This document shows positions 45,571 through 57,415 of a stretch of 64,000 nucleotides of DNA, piece by piece. The stretch is from NCBI GenBank assembly GCA_037043015.1, contig CM073322.1, positions 15,511,601 through 15,575,600 of the forward strand, given 5' to 3'. Below the pieces are notes generated by a model. That model ran no database searches, was not told the origin of the DNA, and worked only from the letters and a program-made list of their open reading frames with translations. Each line of letters begins with the position of its first letter. The first letter of the stretch is position 1. Source of the DNA: Bryum argenteum (Eukaryota > Streptophyta > Bryopsida > Bryales > Bryaceae). The translations under genes and the position numbers were made by a program.

Positions 45571-45700
45571 GATGTACTAACATGATGTACTAACATGATG
45601 TACTAACATGATGTACTAACATGATGTACTAACATGATGTACTAACATGATGTACTAACATGATGTACTAACATGATGTACTAACATGATGTACTAACAT
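45571..45700 (+). repeat. Perfect 13-bp minisatellite, 10 copies
   Basis: The unit GATGTACTAACAT is repeated ten times without visible change over exactly 130 bases, so it is young and probably length-variable. Confidence 0.97.
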
Positions 45701-46269
45701 TGTCTTCATGTTGTAAGTACATCGCAAGACATACTCGACTCATCCACGAAACTTGATAATTTGAATATTCCCATTATAACGTGTTACATGGGACAATTTC
45801 CAACCGAGGATCGCAGCAGATGTTGCATATCTTAGCGTGATCCTCTACTGCAGTACTAGGATCGTGGTTTTCCATGTTGCTCGATCGCTCTTCAGCAGAA
45901 ATATGTATAGAGCAGAGAGTAACAACAGCGGATGCAAACTCCTGAGAGGGAAATATTGAAACCAGAGCATTACCAGACTACAATCAATACACATACAAGC
46001 ATTCACAACATTACAACAACGGTGTGAGACCATTTGTGACCTGATCACACCTTATGTTTATTGCTACGAGAGGAGATCTGAAAGTAAAACAACGGAACGA
46101 CTAAGTCTGCATGATGTCCAGAGTCTTATGAGACCAGTCGAGAGAGACGACCGGTTGGACGAATGTCATCCACGATATGCAATGTTCATCTATGCCTGCA
46201 TTACAACAGAAAATTTGCAAATGAGCATGTGAACAAGAGGGGATTCTTCTTCAATAGCCCGAATCGGTA
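45701..46269. other. Intergenic left flank of copia element B
   Basis: No gene was recognised. It ends at the target site GTACA (46270-46274). Confidence 0.5.
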
Positions 46270-46274
46270 GTACA

Positions 46275-46501
46275 TGTTGTTGCAACTGGTGTCTTTATTG
46301 TTTAGAGAAGCAAATATATACAAGAAGATTTCATTGGTGCCGCCTTCTATTCTGAAAGGGCACAGTTTCCTTGGTGCCGCCTTCTATTCTGAAAAGGCAC
46401 AGTTTCCTTGGTGCCGCCTTCTATTCTAAGAGACACAGTTCGAACGGTGCTAGAATATCATCTAGGTATGGAGAGATACTGAACACGTGTTTACACCAAC
46501 A
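46275..46501 (-). repeat. 3' LTR of copia element B
   Basis: 227 bases. Inside, a unit of about 38 bases beginning TTGGTGCCGCCTTCTATTCT is present three times in tandem. Confidence 0.95.
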
Positions 46502-46667
46502 CTCCCTCTCGTGGAAGTACTCTTTCACAATGTCCAGTGTGAAATTTCTTCCGTTGGAGGCTGTGTCTTCTGTACGTACTCATGTTGATCATTTAACAAC
46601 GGTAAATGATATTCTCTAATTCTAAACTCTTGCAAACAGTCTAACTATTTTTATCTATCTACGCAAA

Positions 46668-47060
46668 GGGGAGTTGGTGATTCTCAGCATCTGGTTTCTT
46701 GCTCTTGCTTTTCAACCTCTCTTCGAGCAGATCCACAATTATCTGTACGAGTTACTCGAGAAGAAGTTCTTGCGCGAAGATGCAGAAGAAAACCTCTTCA
46801 ATCTTTAAGATAACGCAAACCCTAAAGATACAAATTTAGGGTTTGTGTCTTTTCTTGCTGCTCCCTCTGCTTTGCCCCTATCTGCTTCAACTACTATAAA
46901 TCCGTGTAGTTCTAGAACTAGATATTATGGTGATAAACAAGGAAGAAAGCGTGGAATATATACATCTTGGGCAGAATGTGCAAAGCAAGTGAATCACTTT
47001 AGTAGACAGGTGCTTTGCATAAGAGTTTCGGAACTCTTGAAGAGGCTCAGAAGTTTCTAG
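46668..47060 (+). other. Antisense host-like fragments inside copia element B (RNase H1 hybrid-binding type)
   Basis: This lies opposite to the element's genes, between pol and the 3' LTR. The frame at 46845-47060 begins with a Ser/Pro leader and then reads YYGDKQGRKRGIYTSWAECA followed by KQVNHFS. That is the signature of the RNase H1 N-terminal hybrid-binding (caulimovirus viroplasmin-like) domain, which in host proteins binds RNA/DNA hybrids. The captured domain is not intact. Just upstream, 46668-46805 is open and encodes a hydrophobic stretch (ILSIWFLALAF) followed by a charged helix-like tail. An inverted pair of AAACCCTAAA telo-box-like motifs lies between the two (about 46813-46844). 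Copia gag-pol does not explain any of this. Confidence 0.6.
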
Positions 47061-50000
47061 TTAGAAACAGGTAGCATAGTTATTCCTGCTGCTTCTCTAA
47101 GATCAGCTAACCTAGAATGATGCAAAGGTTTTGTAAGCAAATCAGCTTGCTGAGCAATTGTAGGAACAAAATGTACCTCACAATGACCTGCTTCTTGGCT
47201 TTCACGAATAAAATGTTGATGTAATTCAATGTGCTTTGTCCGTGCGTGTAGTACTGGATTGTTGACAAGTCTGATACATGATTGATTGTCGCTGTAAATA
47301 GGTGTCGGGGCAGGGTTGCAGATTTGCAATTCCTGCATCAATCTTCGAAGATAGATAATATTTCAGTCAAGACCCTGTATTCGGCCTCGGTAGTAGAAAG
47401 CGCAACTGTAGGCTGAAGCTTACTACTCCAATCAATTGCAGCACTCCCAAGCTTATGAAGTATACCTGAAGTGGATTTTCGTGTGTCTGAGTCCCTTGCA
47501 AAATCCGCATCAGCAAAAGTAAGGTACAATGGTTCTTCCTTCTTCTCTCTTGTAGGAAAGTATAATCCATAATTCATACTCCCTTTCAAATACTTGAGGA
47601 TATGGCGTACTGCTTTTAAATGTGTCTCCTGTGGTTCTGCGCAGAAGCGAGCAATATTGCCTACAGCAAAGGCAATATCAAAACGTGTGTTTGCTGCCCA
47701 CAACAAACAACCCACCATTTCTTGGTACAGCGAACGATCACAGAAAGGTGTGTCCATGTTCTTTCGCAAAACCAATCCTGGATCCATTGGTGTTTTAACT
47801 GTTACACAATCCTCCATTTCAAAGCGTTTGAGTAGTTGACGAATATAATGACGTTGATGTAGCCAAAATCCATCCTTTGTCTGCAGAATTTCGGCACCAA
47901 GATAGAGCTCCGCCAATCCAAGATTCGTCATTTCAAAAGCCTTCATAAGTTGTTGTTTAACCCTGTTGATTTCTTCAAGATAATCCCCAGTCAACAACAA
48001 GTCGTCGACATACAGTAACAACACAACATACTTCCCGTTACGCAAAAGCAGGTACATATTAGGGTCAGCTTTGCTCTTAGTCAAGCCCAACTCTTTGAGG
48101 TACTCATCGATCCTTGAGTACCATGCACGAGGCGCTTGCCTCAGACCGTAGAGAGCCCTTCTTAATCTGCAAACCTTCCCTCTGTTTTCTTGTGTCTCAA
48201 AACCTGGCGGTATCTGCATATAAACCTCTTCATTCAAAACTCCATTCAAAAATGCAGTTTTGACGTCTAACTGCTGGACATCCCAATTCTTGCTTGCAGC
48301 TAGTGCCAGAATCGTTCTAATTGTTGACCAACGTACAACTGGTGCAAAAGTGTCATAAAAATCCACACCAGGTACTTGTTCAAAACCCCTTGCTACAACT
48401 CTCGCCTTTAGTTTTTGCACATTCCTTGATGAGTCTTTCTTTGTACGATAGACCCATTTTGCTGTGATGGCATCCTTTCCCTCTGGTAAGTCTACGTAAT
48501 CCCAAGTATGATTCTTTTGTAGTGACTCAATTTCTGTCCCATTGCAAATACCCAACCACTATTCTGACTGGCTTCGGCATAACTGGTCGGCTCACCGTTA
48601 TCCATCTCGATCAGATAAGAATAATAATCTCTCAACCTTACAGAAGGCACTCTCACCCTTCGTGAATATCTGTGTGTATCAGGCCGTTGTTCGGGCAATA
48701 CATTCCCAGGTCTCTCAGGTATACTTTCCTCTTGCAATTGAGTCCTATCATGATCCTCTAAAATATCCTGAGTATCCTCGTGGGGCACTTCATGTATTTC
48801 TTGAGATGTCTGTTCAACTTCCTCAGGGACTGAACTCTCTCGTGCTCCATGAGCTACACCTGTCCAATTTCTAAAATCAAATTCTAACATGCTATTGTCA
48901 ACGGGTTCTGAAGATTTGACATGTGATAAGCCAAGTTTACTTTCATCAAAAGTAATATCTCGACTTATCGTTATCTTCCGTTTATCGTGCAAGTAGACTC
49001 GTAAAGCTTTAGTCTCCAAATCATATCCTACAAATAAACTCTTCGTGGTCTTGCTTTCCAATTTGTTTCTATCACTCTTCGGAACATGCAAGTAAGCCAG
49101 ACAACCCCAAGTTCTAAGATGACTAACATCTGGCTTTCTACATGTATACTTCTCTTCTGGCGTAATACCTCCATTAGCACGTGTCGGCCCTCTGTTTATC
49201 AAGTAAGTCGCAGTATTAGCAGCTTCTGTCCATAGATATCCAGGTACTTTGCTTGCATACATCAAACTTACCATTTTCTCAATGATAGATCTGTTCCTTC
49301 TTTCGGCAATTCCATTCTGCTGCGGTGTTTTTGCCTGTGTAAGATGCCTCTTTATCCCATTATCCTCAAGATATTTAGAAAACTGCTTCGAAAGAAACTC
49401 GCCACCTCTATCGGTTCTCAAAATTTGAATCTTCTTTCCTGTTTCAGTTTCCACTCTCTCTTTAAAAATCTTAAACTTCAAAAATGCCTCAGACTTTGCC
49501 GTAAGGAAGAATGACCAACTTTTCCGTGAAAAGTCATCGGTAAGAACCATAATATATTTTGATCCTCCCAAAGAAACATATGGCAAAGGTCCCATTAGAT
49601 CACCATGTACTAATTCAAGTACTTTGGTTGCTCTTGATGCAGATTCTTTTGGAAACCTCTCCCTCGTTTGTCTTCCCGCTAAGCAATTTTCACACACTTC
49701 ATGATAAGAATAAATTGGAGGTAACCCTTTCACTCTGTCTGCTTTCGATAAATGAGATAATCCCCTAAAATGTAAGTGACCAAATCTATTATGCCATAGT
49801 TTGGCTCGGTTTTCTAATACCACACTATTTACCTCATGCTGCGAAGTAAACTTGTATAATCCGTTAGCTGGGTCACGTATTCCAGCTGCTATAATGTTTT
49901 TGTTTTTCAGATTATCAAGTAACCAACATTTAGTCTTTGCAAAGACTACCACACCCCCTTTATCTGTAAGTGCTCCAACCGACATCAAACTCTTCGTAAG

Positions 50001-51449
50001 CGAAGGCACATACAAAACATCCGATAATTTTATTTCTCCATCAAGAGTTTGTACAGTAGATGATCCTTTTCCTTGAATTCGATGAGACTCTCCTCCTGCG
50101 TCCTTAATCTGACCTCCACTGCTAATTGAACTGACATTATCTAAAATGTCCTTGTCTTTGGTCATATGAGCAGAAGCTCCAGAATCCAAAAACCAACTTT
50201 GCTCATCAAGAGGTTTGGTAATTTCTACCAACGAAGCCTCAAAATTCTCAGTATTTTCTATTTCCTGCTCCTGTTCGGCAACATTTGCACTACCCTGTGG
50301 TTTATACTTGCTATCTGGACAGTTTCTTGCAATATGTCCTGCCTTACCACAACAATAACAATAGAAAATGTTGCTATTGTTACCTTGATTTGCTCCGCGT
50401 CCTCGTCCCCTTGATGAGTAATTTCCACGGCCACGTCCTCGACTGTTTCCGCCTCTGCCTCCTCCTCGAGTAGATGTGTTTCCTTGATGTTCTGCAAATA
50501 ACGCTTCTGTGTCATTTTCTTCTCCTAGCTGCAAGATGCGTTGCTTCACATTATGAGCCTCAGTCTGTAACTTCGCACACAACCTATCAAAAGTGGGTAT
50601 CGCCTCCAAATTTCGAAACGTAGTGACGGTGCTTTCATAGCTTCTCGGTAACCCTTGCACCATCACTTGAAACATTGTCCTATCCGACACTGGTTCTCCC
50701 ATTCTCGCCATCTTGCTTCGCAGCTCCTTTGCATTGCGAATATAGTCCTCCATTGAACTCCCTTCTTTCATCTTCATTGTGTTGATCTGTGATGAGACTA
50801 ACAAAATTTGTGATGGATCACCAGACTCATAACTCTGCTTCAGTGTTGCCCAAGAGTCAGCTGGATCATCAAAGTTCGCAATATCATGAATGATATCATC
50901 TTTCACCGAACTTATGATAGCATCAACAGCTGCAGCCTTGTCATCAACTAGCTTATTCTCACTCACGTTCCTCTGAGTACCAAACATTGCTGGGAAAATC
51001 GTAGGTACGATTTTATTCTCAGTAATCTCCCACAGTTTCTCTTTCCTCAGTAAAGCTCTCATTTTCACTTTCCAGACACTATAATTCTCATCTCCTGAAA
51101 GCTTATTAGCTTCCCCAAGGGAGATATTCTTGCTACTCGATGTCTGAGCCATTTCTAATTCTGTCTCACTGCTAGTATCACTCTGACTATCTTGCTCAAT
51201 TGATTCCTCAATAGGCAATTCAACATATATTTCTCCCTCTGATTCTCTAATCAAATCACTTGTCTCTTGTGTAGGACTTTGTTCTCTTCTCGACCTTCCA
51301 CTAGGACTGAAGACGTCCTTCACTACATCACTGTAAGACATGAGACTCCCTCTGTTTGAGGAGCAGCGCTCACTCAAATCTCTCCTAGCAACAATAGATT
51401 CCTCAAAAGGTACGAGCCTCCCCTCGGCTCTGATACCATGTTGTTGCAA
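47057..51449 (-). pseudogene. gag-pol region of copia element B, broken
   Basis: All copia parts can be recognised: gag with a CCHC knuckle (CYCCGKAGHIARNC) in an RGG-rich stretch, protease DSGASAHM, integrase (HNRFGHLHF, CENC, RTDRGGEF, QQNGIAERRN), RT with YVDDLLLTGDY, and RNase H with ADADFARD and STTEAEY. About two interruptions make it a fossil as it stands. Confidence 0.93.
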
Positions 51450-51665
51450 CTGGTGTCTTTATTGTTTAGAGAAGCAAATATATACAAGAAGATTTCATTG
51501 GTGCCGCCTTCTATTCTGAAAGGGCACAGTTTACTTGGTGCCGCCTTCTATTCTGAAAAGGCACAGTTTCCTTGGTGCCGCCTTCTATTCTAAGAGACAC
51601 AGTTCGAACGGTGCTAGAATATCATCTAGGTATGGAGAGATACTGAACACGTGTTTACACCAACA
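51439..51665 (-). repeat. 5' LTR of copia element B
   Basis: 227 bases, one visible difference from 46275-46501. The primer site touches its inner edge. Confidence 0.95.
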
Positions 51666-51883
51666 GTACACACGTATATTCTCCACAGTAGCAAGCTAAT
51701 TCACATCTGGTTTGAAGGAAATGTCTCTTCCCTGTTGGTGTCTATGAGATCGCACAGATTCTGGAAGATAGTAAGCTAAAATTCGCATAAACTTAAGGAG
51801 CACCACAAAGCAGGAAATCAATATGCTTGCGCTCTTCTGAGGCTGCTCAAGTCATAATTTCCTGTTGCCCTATTAGTTAAGGA

Positions 51884-52267
51884 TTATGAATAAACTATCT
51901 GAGTGATTCCCAATGCAATCGCAAATGCCACTGGGAGTCTCACTGGGAGTCCTAATAAGTTGGCTACGTACACAATGATCTGGGTGATTCCTATAGATAC
52001 TGCAAATACAAGCCCCAGCCTGTCCCGGCTCAGCCCGTATTGCGAATGTGGTAATGGCTGAGCTGTGGCAATGACGCAACGACAAATGGGGCAAGTTCCA
52101 TATGACAATGGCAGTTGAGTCTGCAGCCACCGGTCCAGGCATGGCTTACAAAAGCAGTGGTTGCATCTGGTCACCGTGGGATGGGCAATATCGTCCAAGC
52201 ATATGTTGCATATCAGCTTTTCGACCGTGCCCTCCTCTACTTCGGTAGTTACACTGTGGCTGTCCAT
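51884..52267 (-). CDS. Membrane-anchored RING-type E3 ubiquitin ligase (RMA/RNF5-like architecture)
   Basis: A C3HC4 RING lies near the N-terminus: CNICLDD, then RCNHCFCKPCLDRWL and CPICR. It is followed by two hydrophobic helices at the C-terminus (VFAVSIGITQIIVYVANLL and VAFAIALGITQIVYS). An N-terminal RING with a C-terminal membrane tail is the RMA/RNF5/RNF185 layout, which works at the ER membrane. From MDSHSV (52267) it has 127 residues, shorter than Arabidopsis RMA proteins; an in-frame Met at 52345 would add 26. It is encoded in a single exon. Copia element B sits right behind its 3' end and may supply or disturb its 3' UTR. Confidence 0.82.
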   Translation of the reverse strand: MDSHSVTTEVEEGTVEKLICNICLDDIAHPTVTRCNHCFCKPCLDRWLQTQLPLSYGTCPICRCVIATAQPLPHSQYGLSRDRLGLVFAVSIGITQIIVYVANLLGLPVRLPVAFAIALGITQIVYS

Positions 52268-52345
52268 GTTGAACGCTTTCCGGCTACTACTGACTCTACT
52301 AGCTGAGAGGACGTGAGAGCTATAAAACGCAGGTGAACAAACCAA

Positions 52346-52924
52346 TGCGAATTCCTCAGAGATAAAGATGCAACCTGAGAGAAATTGGGAGACTGAGGTA
52401 TGTGTCCTTTATAACCCAGATTATGTGATGCCTCGGCGGTATGCTTGTGCAATCTCGAGAGTAAGCTGGAACCTTTGCAGGTTAGCTCTATAGGCTATGT
52501 CTCCGTGGGCGGCGAGTTTTCTTTCATATTGTTGTTTGTGGGAGCGCACGTTGTAGAACTGAAGTTGGGCTTTGCACTATGAGAAAGAGGAACTCATCCG
52601 TCCGATTTCTGCATACTCGACTCCAGTTGTCGTGCTGTAGCGTAAATTAGTAGCTTTTGAGCTCTTGCCACAAGCTCATGATGTTTGGGAATGACGTTGC
52701 TTTGTTTACTTGCTAATTTTTTTTAAGATTCAGTCATTCGGAATCAATTGATCTATCTTTGTAGCCTCCTCAAGGTTTGTAATGGTATGATTGTGTAATC
52801 AAGAGTGATTTTGTTAAATTGCAACTTTCTCGGTCTTCTACCACAAGTCAAAGATTCCTTCAACAAAACTAAAGACGAAATCATGCGAATATGAAACACT
52901 TTCGGCATGAAATTAGACCTTTCT
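52346..52924. other. Intergenic, 5' flank of the RING gene
   Basis: Probably the RING gene's promoter (on the minus strand) and the 3' flank of the BTB pseudogene. Nothing else was recognised. Confidence 0.45.
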
Positions 52925-54143
52925 CTTCATAAAAACGGAAAAGTTCAATCTGCTGAGACTCAGTGCCTAAAGTAGGAACTAAAACCTTCGTCAATTCCTC
53001 GTACCCCTCACAATACTCCAGACCTCCTTATTCAGAGTACCAACATCTTCACCATCATCATCGGCCTTCCGACACAGCCACTGTACTTAACTTCGGCAGC
53101 CAGTCCATCAACAGTGCACTTCGATCTCGATCGCATACATACACGCAAGCTTCCAAGCACCACTTCCTTCAGGATCCTCAGAGCAGTGCATGCAAATGCT
53201 TCCGAAACCTCTGTAACATCCGTGACCAGGTCTGCTACATGTGTCGCTTCTACTGCAGTACAGCAGTAGCTGTTATCCGACGACATTACCACCCACAGTA
53301 GCGGACGAAGCAATTTACAGCTTCATCTGCTATTCCGGCCTCTAACAGCATGTCCAAGACGTAAAATATCACCTCCAGCCTCCTTATTATGCCAGGACCC
53401 TCTTCTACTGTTACCGCAGTGTCAACCCATTCGTTGGCTTGGACAAGTAGATGTTTTAATTCTTCATATACAATTGCCACCACTTCCTGCTCAGATGTAA
53501 AAGTGAGACTATTCTCTTGCACCCCGGCTCCGGCTGACTTGAGCAGATAACGAAGAAACTCTTCGCCTTCGCTGGCTGATGTTTTCGATGACCCACTTGA
53601 ACACTGCATGTACCTTTTAATGAGAGGCCGAACATCTTCTCTCGTCAGGCGGCTCTCCAGCTGCTAAAGCAGATCTGCGGCATGGCCACGAGAAAAATCC
53701 TCCGACAACAGGGACTTCCGAATGCTTGTCTCATCCCCAAAGGACCACGGATGTACCGACGCGAGGTAAATGCAGATGGAACTCATAGATTGTCATATCC
53801 AAGGTGCGTCGCTGCTGCCACTATACTTCACACTCGCGTAGCTAACAATGAATGGTTTGTACATCCTAGAAAAGCAGTCGGTGTACAGCCGGACGTCACC
53901 GTTGACATGGAAGGTGAGTTCCAGTGGGCTCTGCTTCCGCTTGGACCTCCATCTCTGGCTCAGAGCAGCCGCAAAGTAGCTGCTGCAAGCTTCCAATCGA
54001 CTCGAATGCACCATCAAGTACGCTAAGGTACGACCATCATCTGCCTCGCTGTTGATAGTGTCGCGAATCAAGCGGATGCAAAAGTCCTGGTGTGCATTCT
54101 CTCCACCATACCAGAGCGTTCTAGTTTCTGGATCCGCCATGAC
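52925..54143 (-). pseudogene. BTB/POZ pseudogene, tandem duplicate of the 57.4-59.0 kb gene
   Basis: It is collinear with the intact paralogue along the whole length on the same strand. It starts MADPETRTLWYGGENAHQDF (54140), runs through YLMVHSSRLEACSSYFAAAL, and loses frame before 53793. It reappears in frame at 53286-53609 (HLLVQANEWVD, VLDMLLEAGIADEAVNCFVRY) and again near 53100-53200. Several frameshifts and stops make it non-functional. Similarity continues upstream to about 54600, where the counterpart of exon 1 has ACG in place of an ATG, so the duplication took in the promoter side too. Confidence 0.85.
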
Positions 54144-57100
54144 TTGTAAAGTTCTTGTTTCTGAAAAAACAGTGTCAGATCAAAATCGATGTGATTTCTA
54201 TCGAGGGTGCGGACATCTTTAGTTGACCGATGGTCTTCGGTGCTCACTTCGATAAGAAATTTAAACACACAAAATAACAAACGACCACGAGTGAACAATC
54301 TTGTGAAGAGGACATCTATGATTTTCAGGTGAAATCATGCCTGGGCATGAAGTATCGAAACGTAACGCATATCCAAGTAATAGGTAATACAACAATAGAA
54401 AAAGAGCAGATAATGTTGCTACAATCTTTAGAGCTCGTGTAGAATTGGAGATGTATGAACGAAAGAATGTGTATCCACTTTACCAGACCGTCAGAAGCAG
54501 ACTTCTCAAGAGAATTTTCAAACGTACCATCAGATGACGGAGGTTGCTGATGGGGTCGTGGTAATAGAAGCCAGAAACAGCCTGTTGAGAGGCCAGAGGA
54601 GATGGCCTTCGAAATACGAGCAACTCTGAATCATCATACCGTACTTCCACATATCCACTTAAATGAAAGCCTTTTCGTAATGGATGACCCTCAAAACCAT
54701 AATCTGTTAATATACGGCGTAAATCAGGATGATGAGAAAAATAAACACCAAACATATCCCAAACTTCTCGAGCGCTCCCACCAGCCCGCTGACGGAAGAC
54801 ACCTTGTCAGCTCAGAGCGTGCTCATAATCACGAACGAAGCGATTGAGGCAATGGAAAACACTTAAAGTCGGATTTATCTTTGCTGCTCATAATTTTCAG
54901 AAATTTCGATCGAGCGAAACCCTTGCTTTGTTATGTGAAAGGTTTTTTCTGAAGTAGAAACAAGTTGTATGGTGTGGGAGAGCTGCTTGGACTGCGAACA
55001 GTCAACGTTCCTCTGCCAGTGAGATCGACCCAATGCGTGGAGTGCTTCTTGAACAATTCCATGAAGGGTCACTGAATAATGCACTATTTTACTGAGTGTC
55101 GTAATTTTATCACTGCAGATTTGATTGGTTAGAGTAACAAATAAGAGAACCATATAATTTCAAGAGTAATGAAGGTGGAAAACACACCATGAAATATCTT
55201 CGCATCAATGAAGTGAAATGAAGTGTCAAGCACAAAACAAAGAAGAAACCTTTTGTGAACATGTTTTTGGATTTTCAAGAAATACATGTATAATTGAACA
55301 GTCTAGCAAAGGATTGATACCAAGTGACTTCATATGCTTAAGATGTCATTAGTTACTCTTAAAATTACTCATCACATGACACAACAATATAATATAATTT
55401 CCTAAACTAAATTGCGTAGCATAGTAGTAATAAATTGCAACGTCGTCAAGGTGTGGTATAACTCAGTTAAAAGGTACATTACACAAGCTCACTATTACAT
55501 GACCAAATCCAATTTAATTAGTGATAATCAACAAGGTGATAGTTTCTCAAAGAGGGAGGATAACAAAAATGATAAACTATGACTTAGAGTTGGATGGCAT
55601 GAAGCCTTAAGAAAATCTATGATATCATGGCCTTATCCATGCCCTCTAATGCCACTATCCCACAATTCCGTGATACACACTCGCTTAAGAGTTAGGAGGG
55701 CGACGACTTCAGCGCCACATTTCTTTTGCGCTTCCTTGAAAATCTTTGTTTCATGTCCTTGTTCAGTAAACTATTATGAGCACATAGTGGTTGTGCTCTA
55801 ATAGCATAGCAAGTGGCTTTTGAGGCCGCTCAAATCACTTGTGACAGGACTGAAACCCAAGTCTATCGCCCTAGCGCTCACTTGCTCAGTCGCTCACAAA
55901 GAGTCCAAGACACCAACACAATGCCATTTTAAATGAAGAAAATAGAAACCTCTATCAAAAAACAATTTGATAAACACATTGCCTACAAATGTCTAATTAG
56001 CACCAATAGTCCAATACAAACGGTTTACAGAATAAATAGAATATAATGAGCAACATCAATCAACAGTCACTCACTGTCTAGAGACAAGACTCTTCTACGG
56101 CTTCACAATGCTTATATGCAACTAGTAAGTAGTAACCCTAGGCTCAAATATCATTTATTTAAACAAACATGATCTAGCCAAATTAGTAAATGAATGTCAT
56201 CCGCTTCAGTCTTTACAAAGTCCTTCTGCGTACGTATACAATCTATGTTTTTATGACTCACCAGTCACCATGCCTAAGTATGCTTCTCTTTTTATTTTTG
56301 TCTATTTGCTTGCTTATAAGTTGCTTACTTCACTTATTTTAATATCCGGTATTGTTGTGATTAACTACTGGAGTGCTTAAATGCAAGAATAGGTATAAAT
56401 TAGGGTAGCAAATATTGAATAGCAAACAAAAAATAATAGGCTAAGGCCATGCATTGAGGCCAAGGCTAACTAAGGCCATGCATAGAGGCTAAGGCCATGC
56501 ACATAAGCTTTGGAAGCATCTGAGGAATGACACAATCATGGAAAATTACATCTACTTTTAAGAGAGCTAAAAAGTGCACAACCTTTATTATGTATTTCAT
56601 AATTTGCAATTTGGATAAAGTGAAAACATACGCAATAAAAAACTAAAACAACAAACCATAATGTAAAACTTTGTGAGTGAATAAGTGATGCGCACATTTT
56701 GTTTCTTCTTGAAATCAAGGTGCTCTAAAGTCTTGGTTGGACAATTAATACTTGATACCTAATCTTACCAATACATCTATTTGAAGTATAACCGTCCTAT
56801 TAAAGAGAGAGAAACATAGAGACTCATTTGATACAAAACTTGCAGCATGTATTTGCTATAGCATATCACCACCTTCTTGTACTTTGTCCTCTACAACCTA
56901 CATGTAATTATGTGATGTCTTGGCAATATATTAGTGTATCCTTGACAATAGCAAGCTAATCATATCTGCTTTGCAAATAATGTCACAGTCAAAGTATAAC
57001 AAGTTTCCTATCATTGTTTTCTACGAGCTTAATACTCTAACACATCAATCAAGAAAGCATAACAGTACTCAAAGAAATTGGTATAGCATCAATAAAAAAA

Positions 57101-57415
57101 TTAAAATTTAAAGGCTCATATTCTTTTAAAACCCAAGCTTTGATGTTGTATACAAGTCAACGTCCACGACTCAATATTAAACAAGACCATGATTTAAGAA
57201 CAAGACAATAGCACTTCAAAGAGAGGATTTAAGTCATAATTGCATTAACCTTCAAGATTGTAATAAGTGAAAAAACATTACCCACTTTATTTATGTAAAC
57301 ATAAACAAAGATAAAAACAAGTGCTGTCACTTTCTTCACTCCCCAATGCTTTCTTGAACAACACGCTACAACCAACCGTACTTAGGAGCATGTCAACATA
57401 AAAGAAACTTCGGCA
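54144..57415. other. Intergenic between the two tandem BTB copies
   Basis: Bases 54144-54650 belong to the duplicated segment (counterpart 58620-59100). The rest is AT-rich without a recognisable gene. A short tandem motif CTAAGGCCATGCA-GAGGC recurs three to four times at 56440-56510. Confidence 0.5.

Larger units (their letters stand above)
46275..51665 (-). mobile_element. Ty1/copia LTR retrotransposon B, very young, coding region broken
   Basis: The element reads on the minus strand. Two 227-base LTRs with TG...CA ends (46275-46501 and 51439-51665) differ at one position by eye, so it is very recent. The target duplication GTACA is perfect (46270-46274 and 51666-51670). The primer site TGGTATCAGAGCCG abuts the 5' LTR, and a purine tract (GAGAGGGAG) abuts the 3' LTR. 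Gag-pol has the copia domain order but carries roughly two interruptions. Between pol and the 3' LTR lie about 550 bases with antisense host-like sequence. It is a different copia lineage from element A, judging by its LTRs and gag. It landed about 215 bases 3' of the RING gene. Confidence 0.96.

Noticed and set aside
46813-46844. AAACCCTAAA / TTTAGGGTTT pair as an internal telomere track
   Set aside because: Only a single motif on each arm; better described as telo-box-like hairpin arms inside copia element B.
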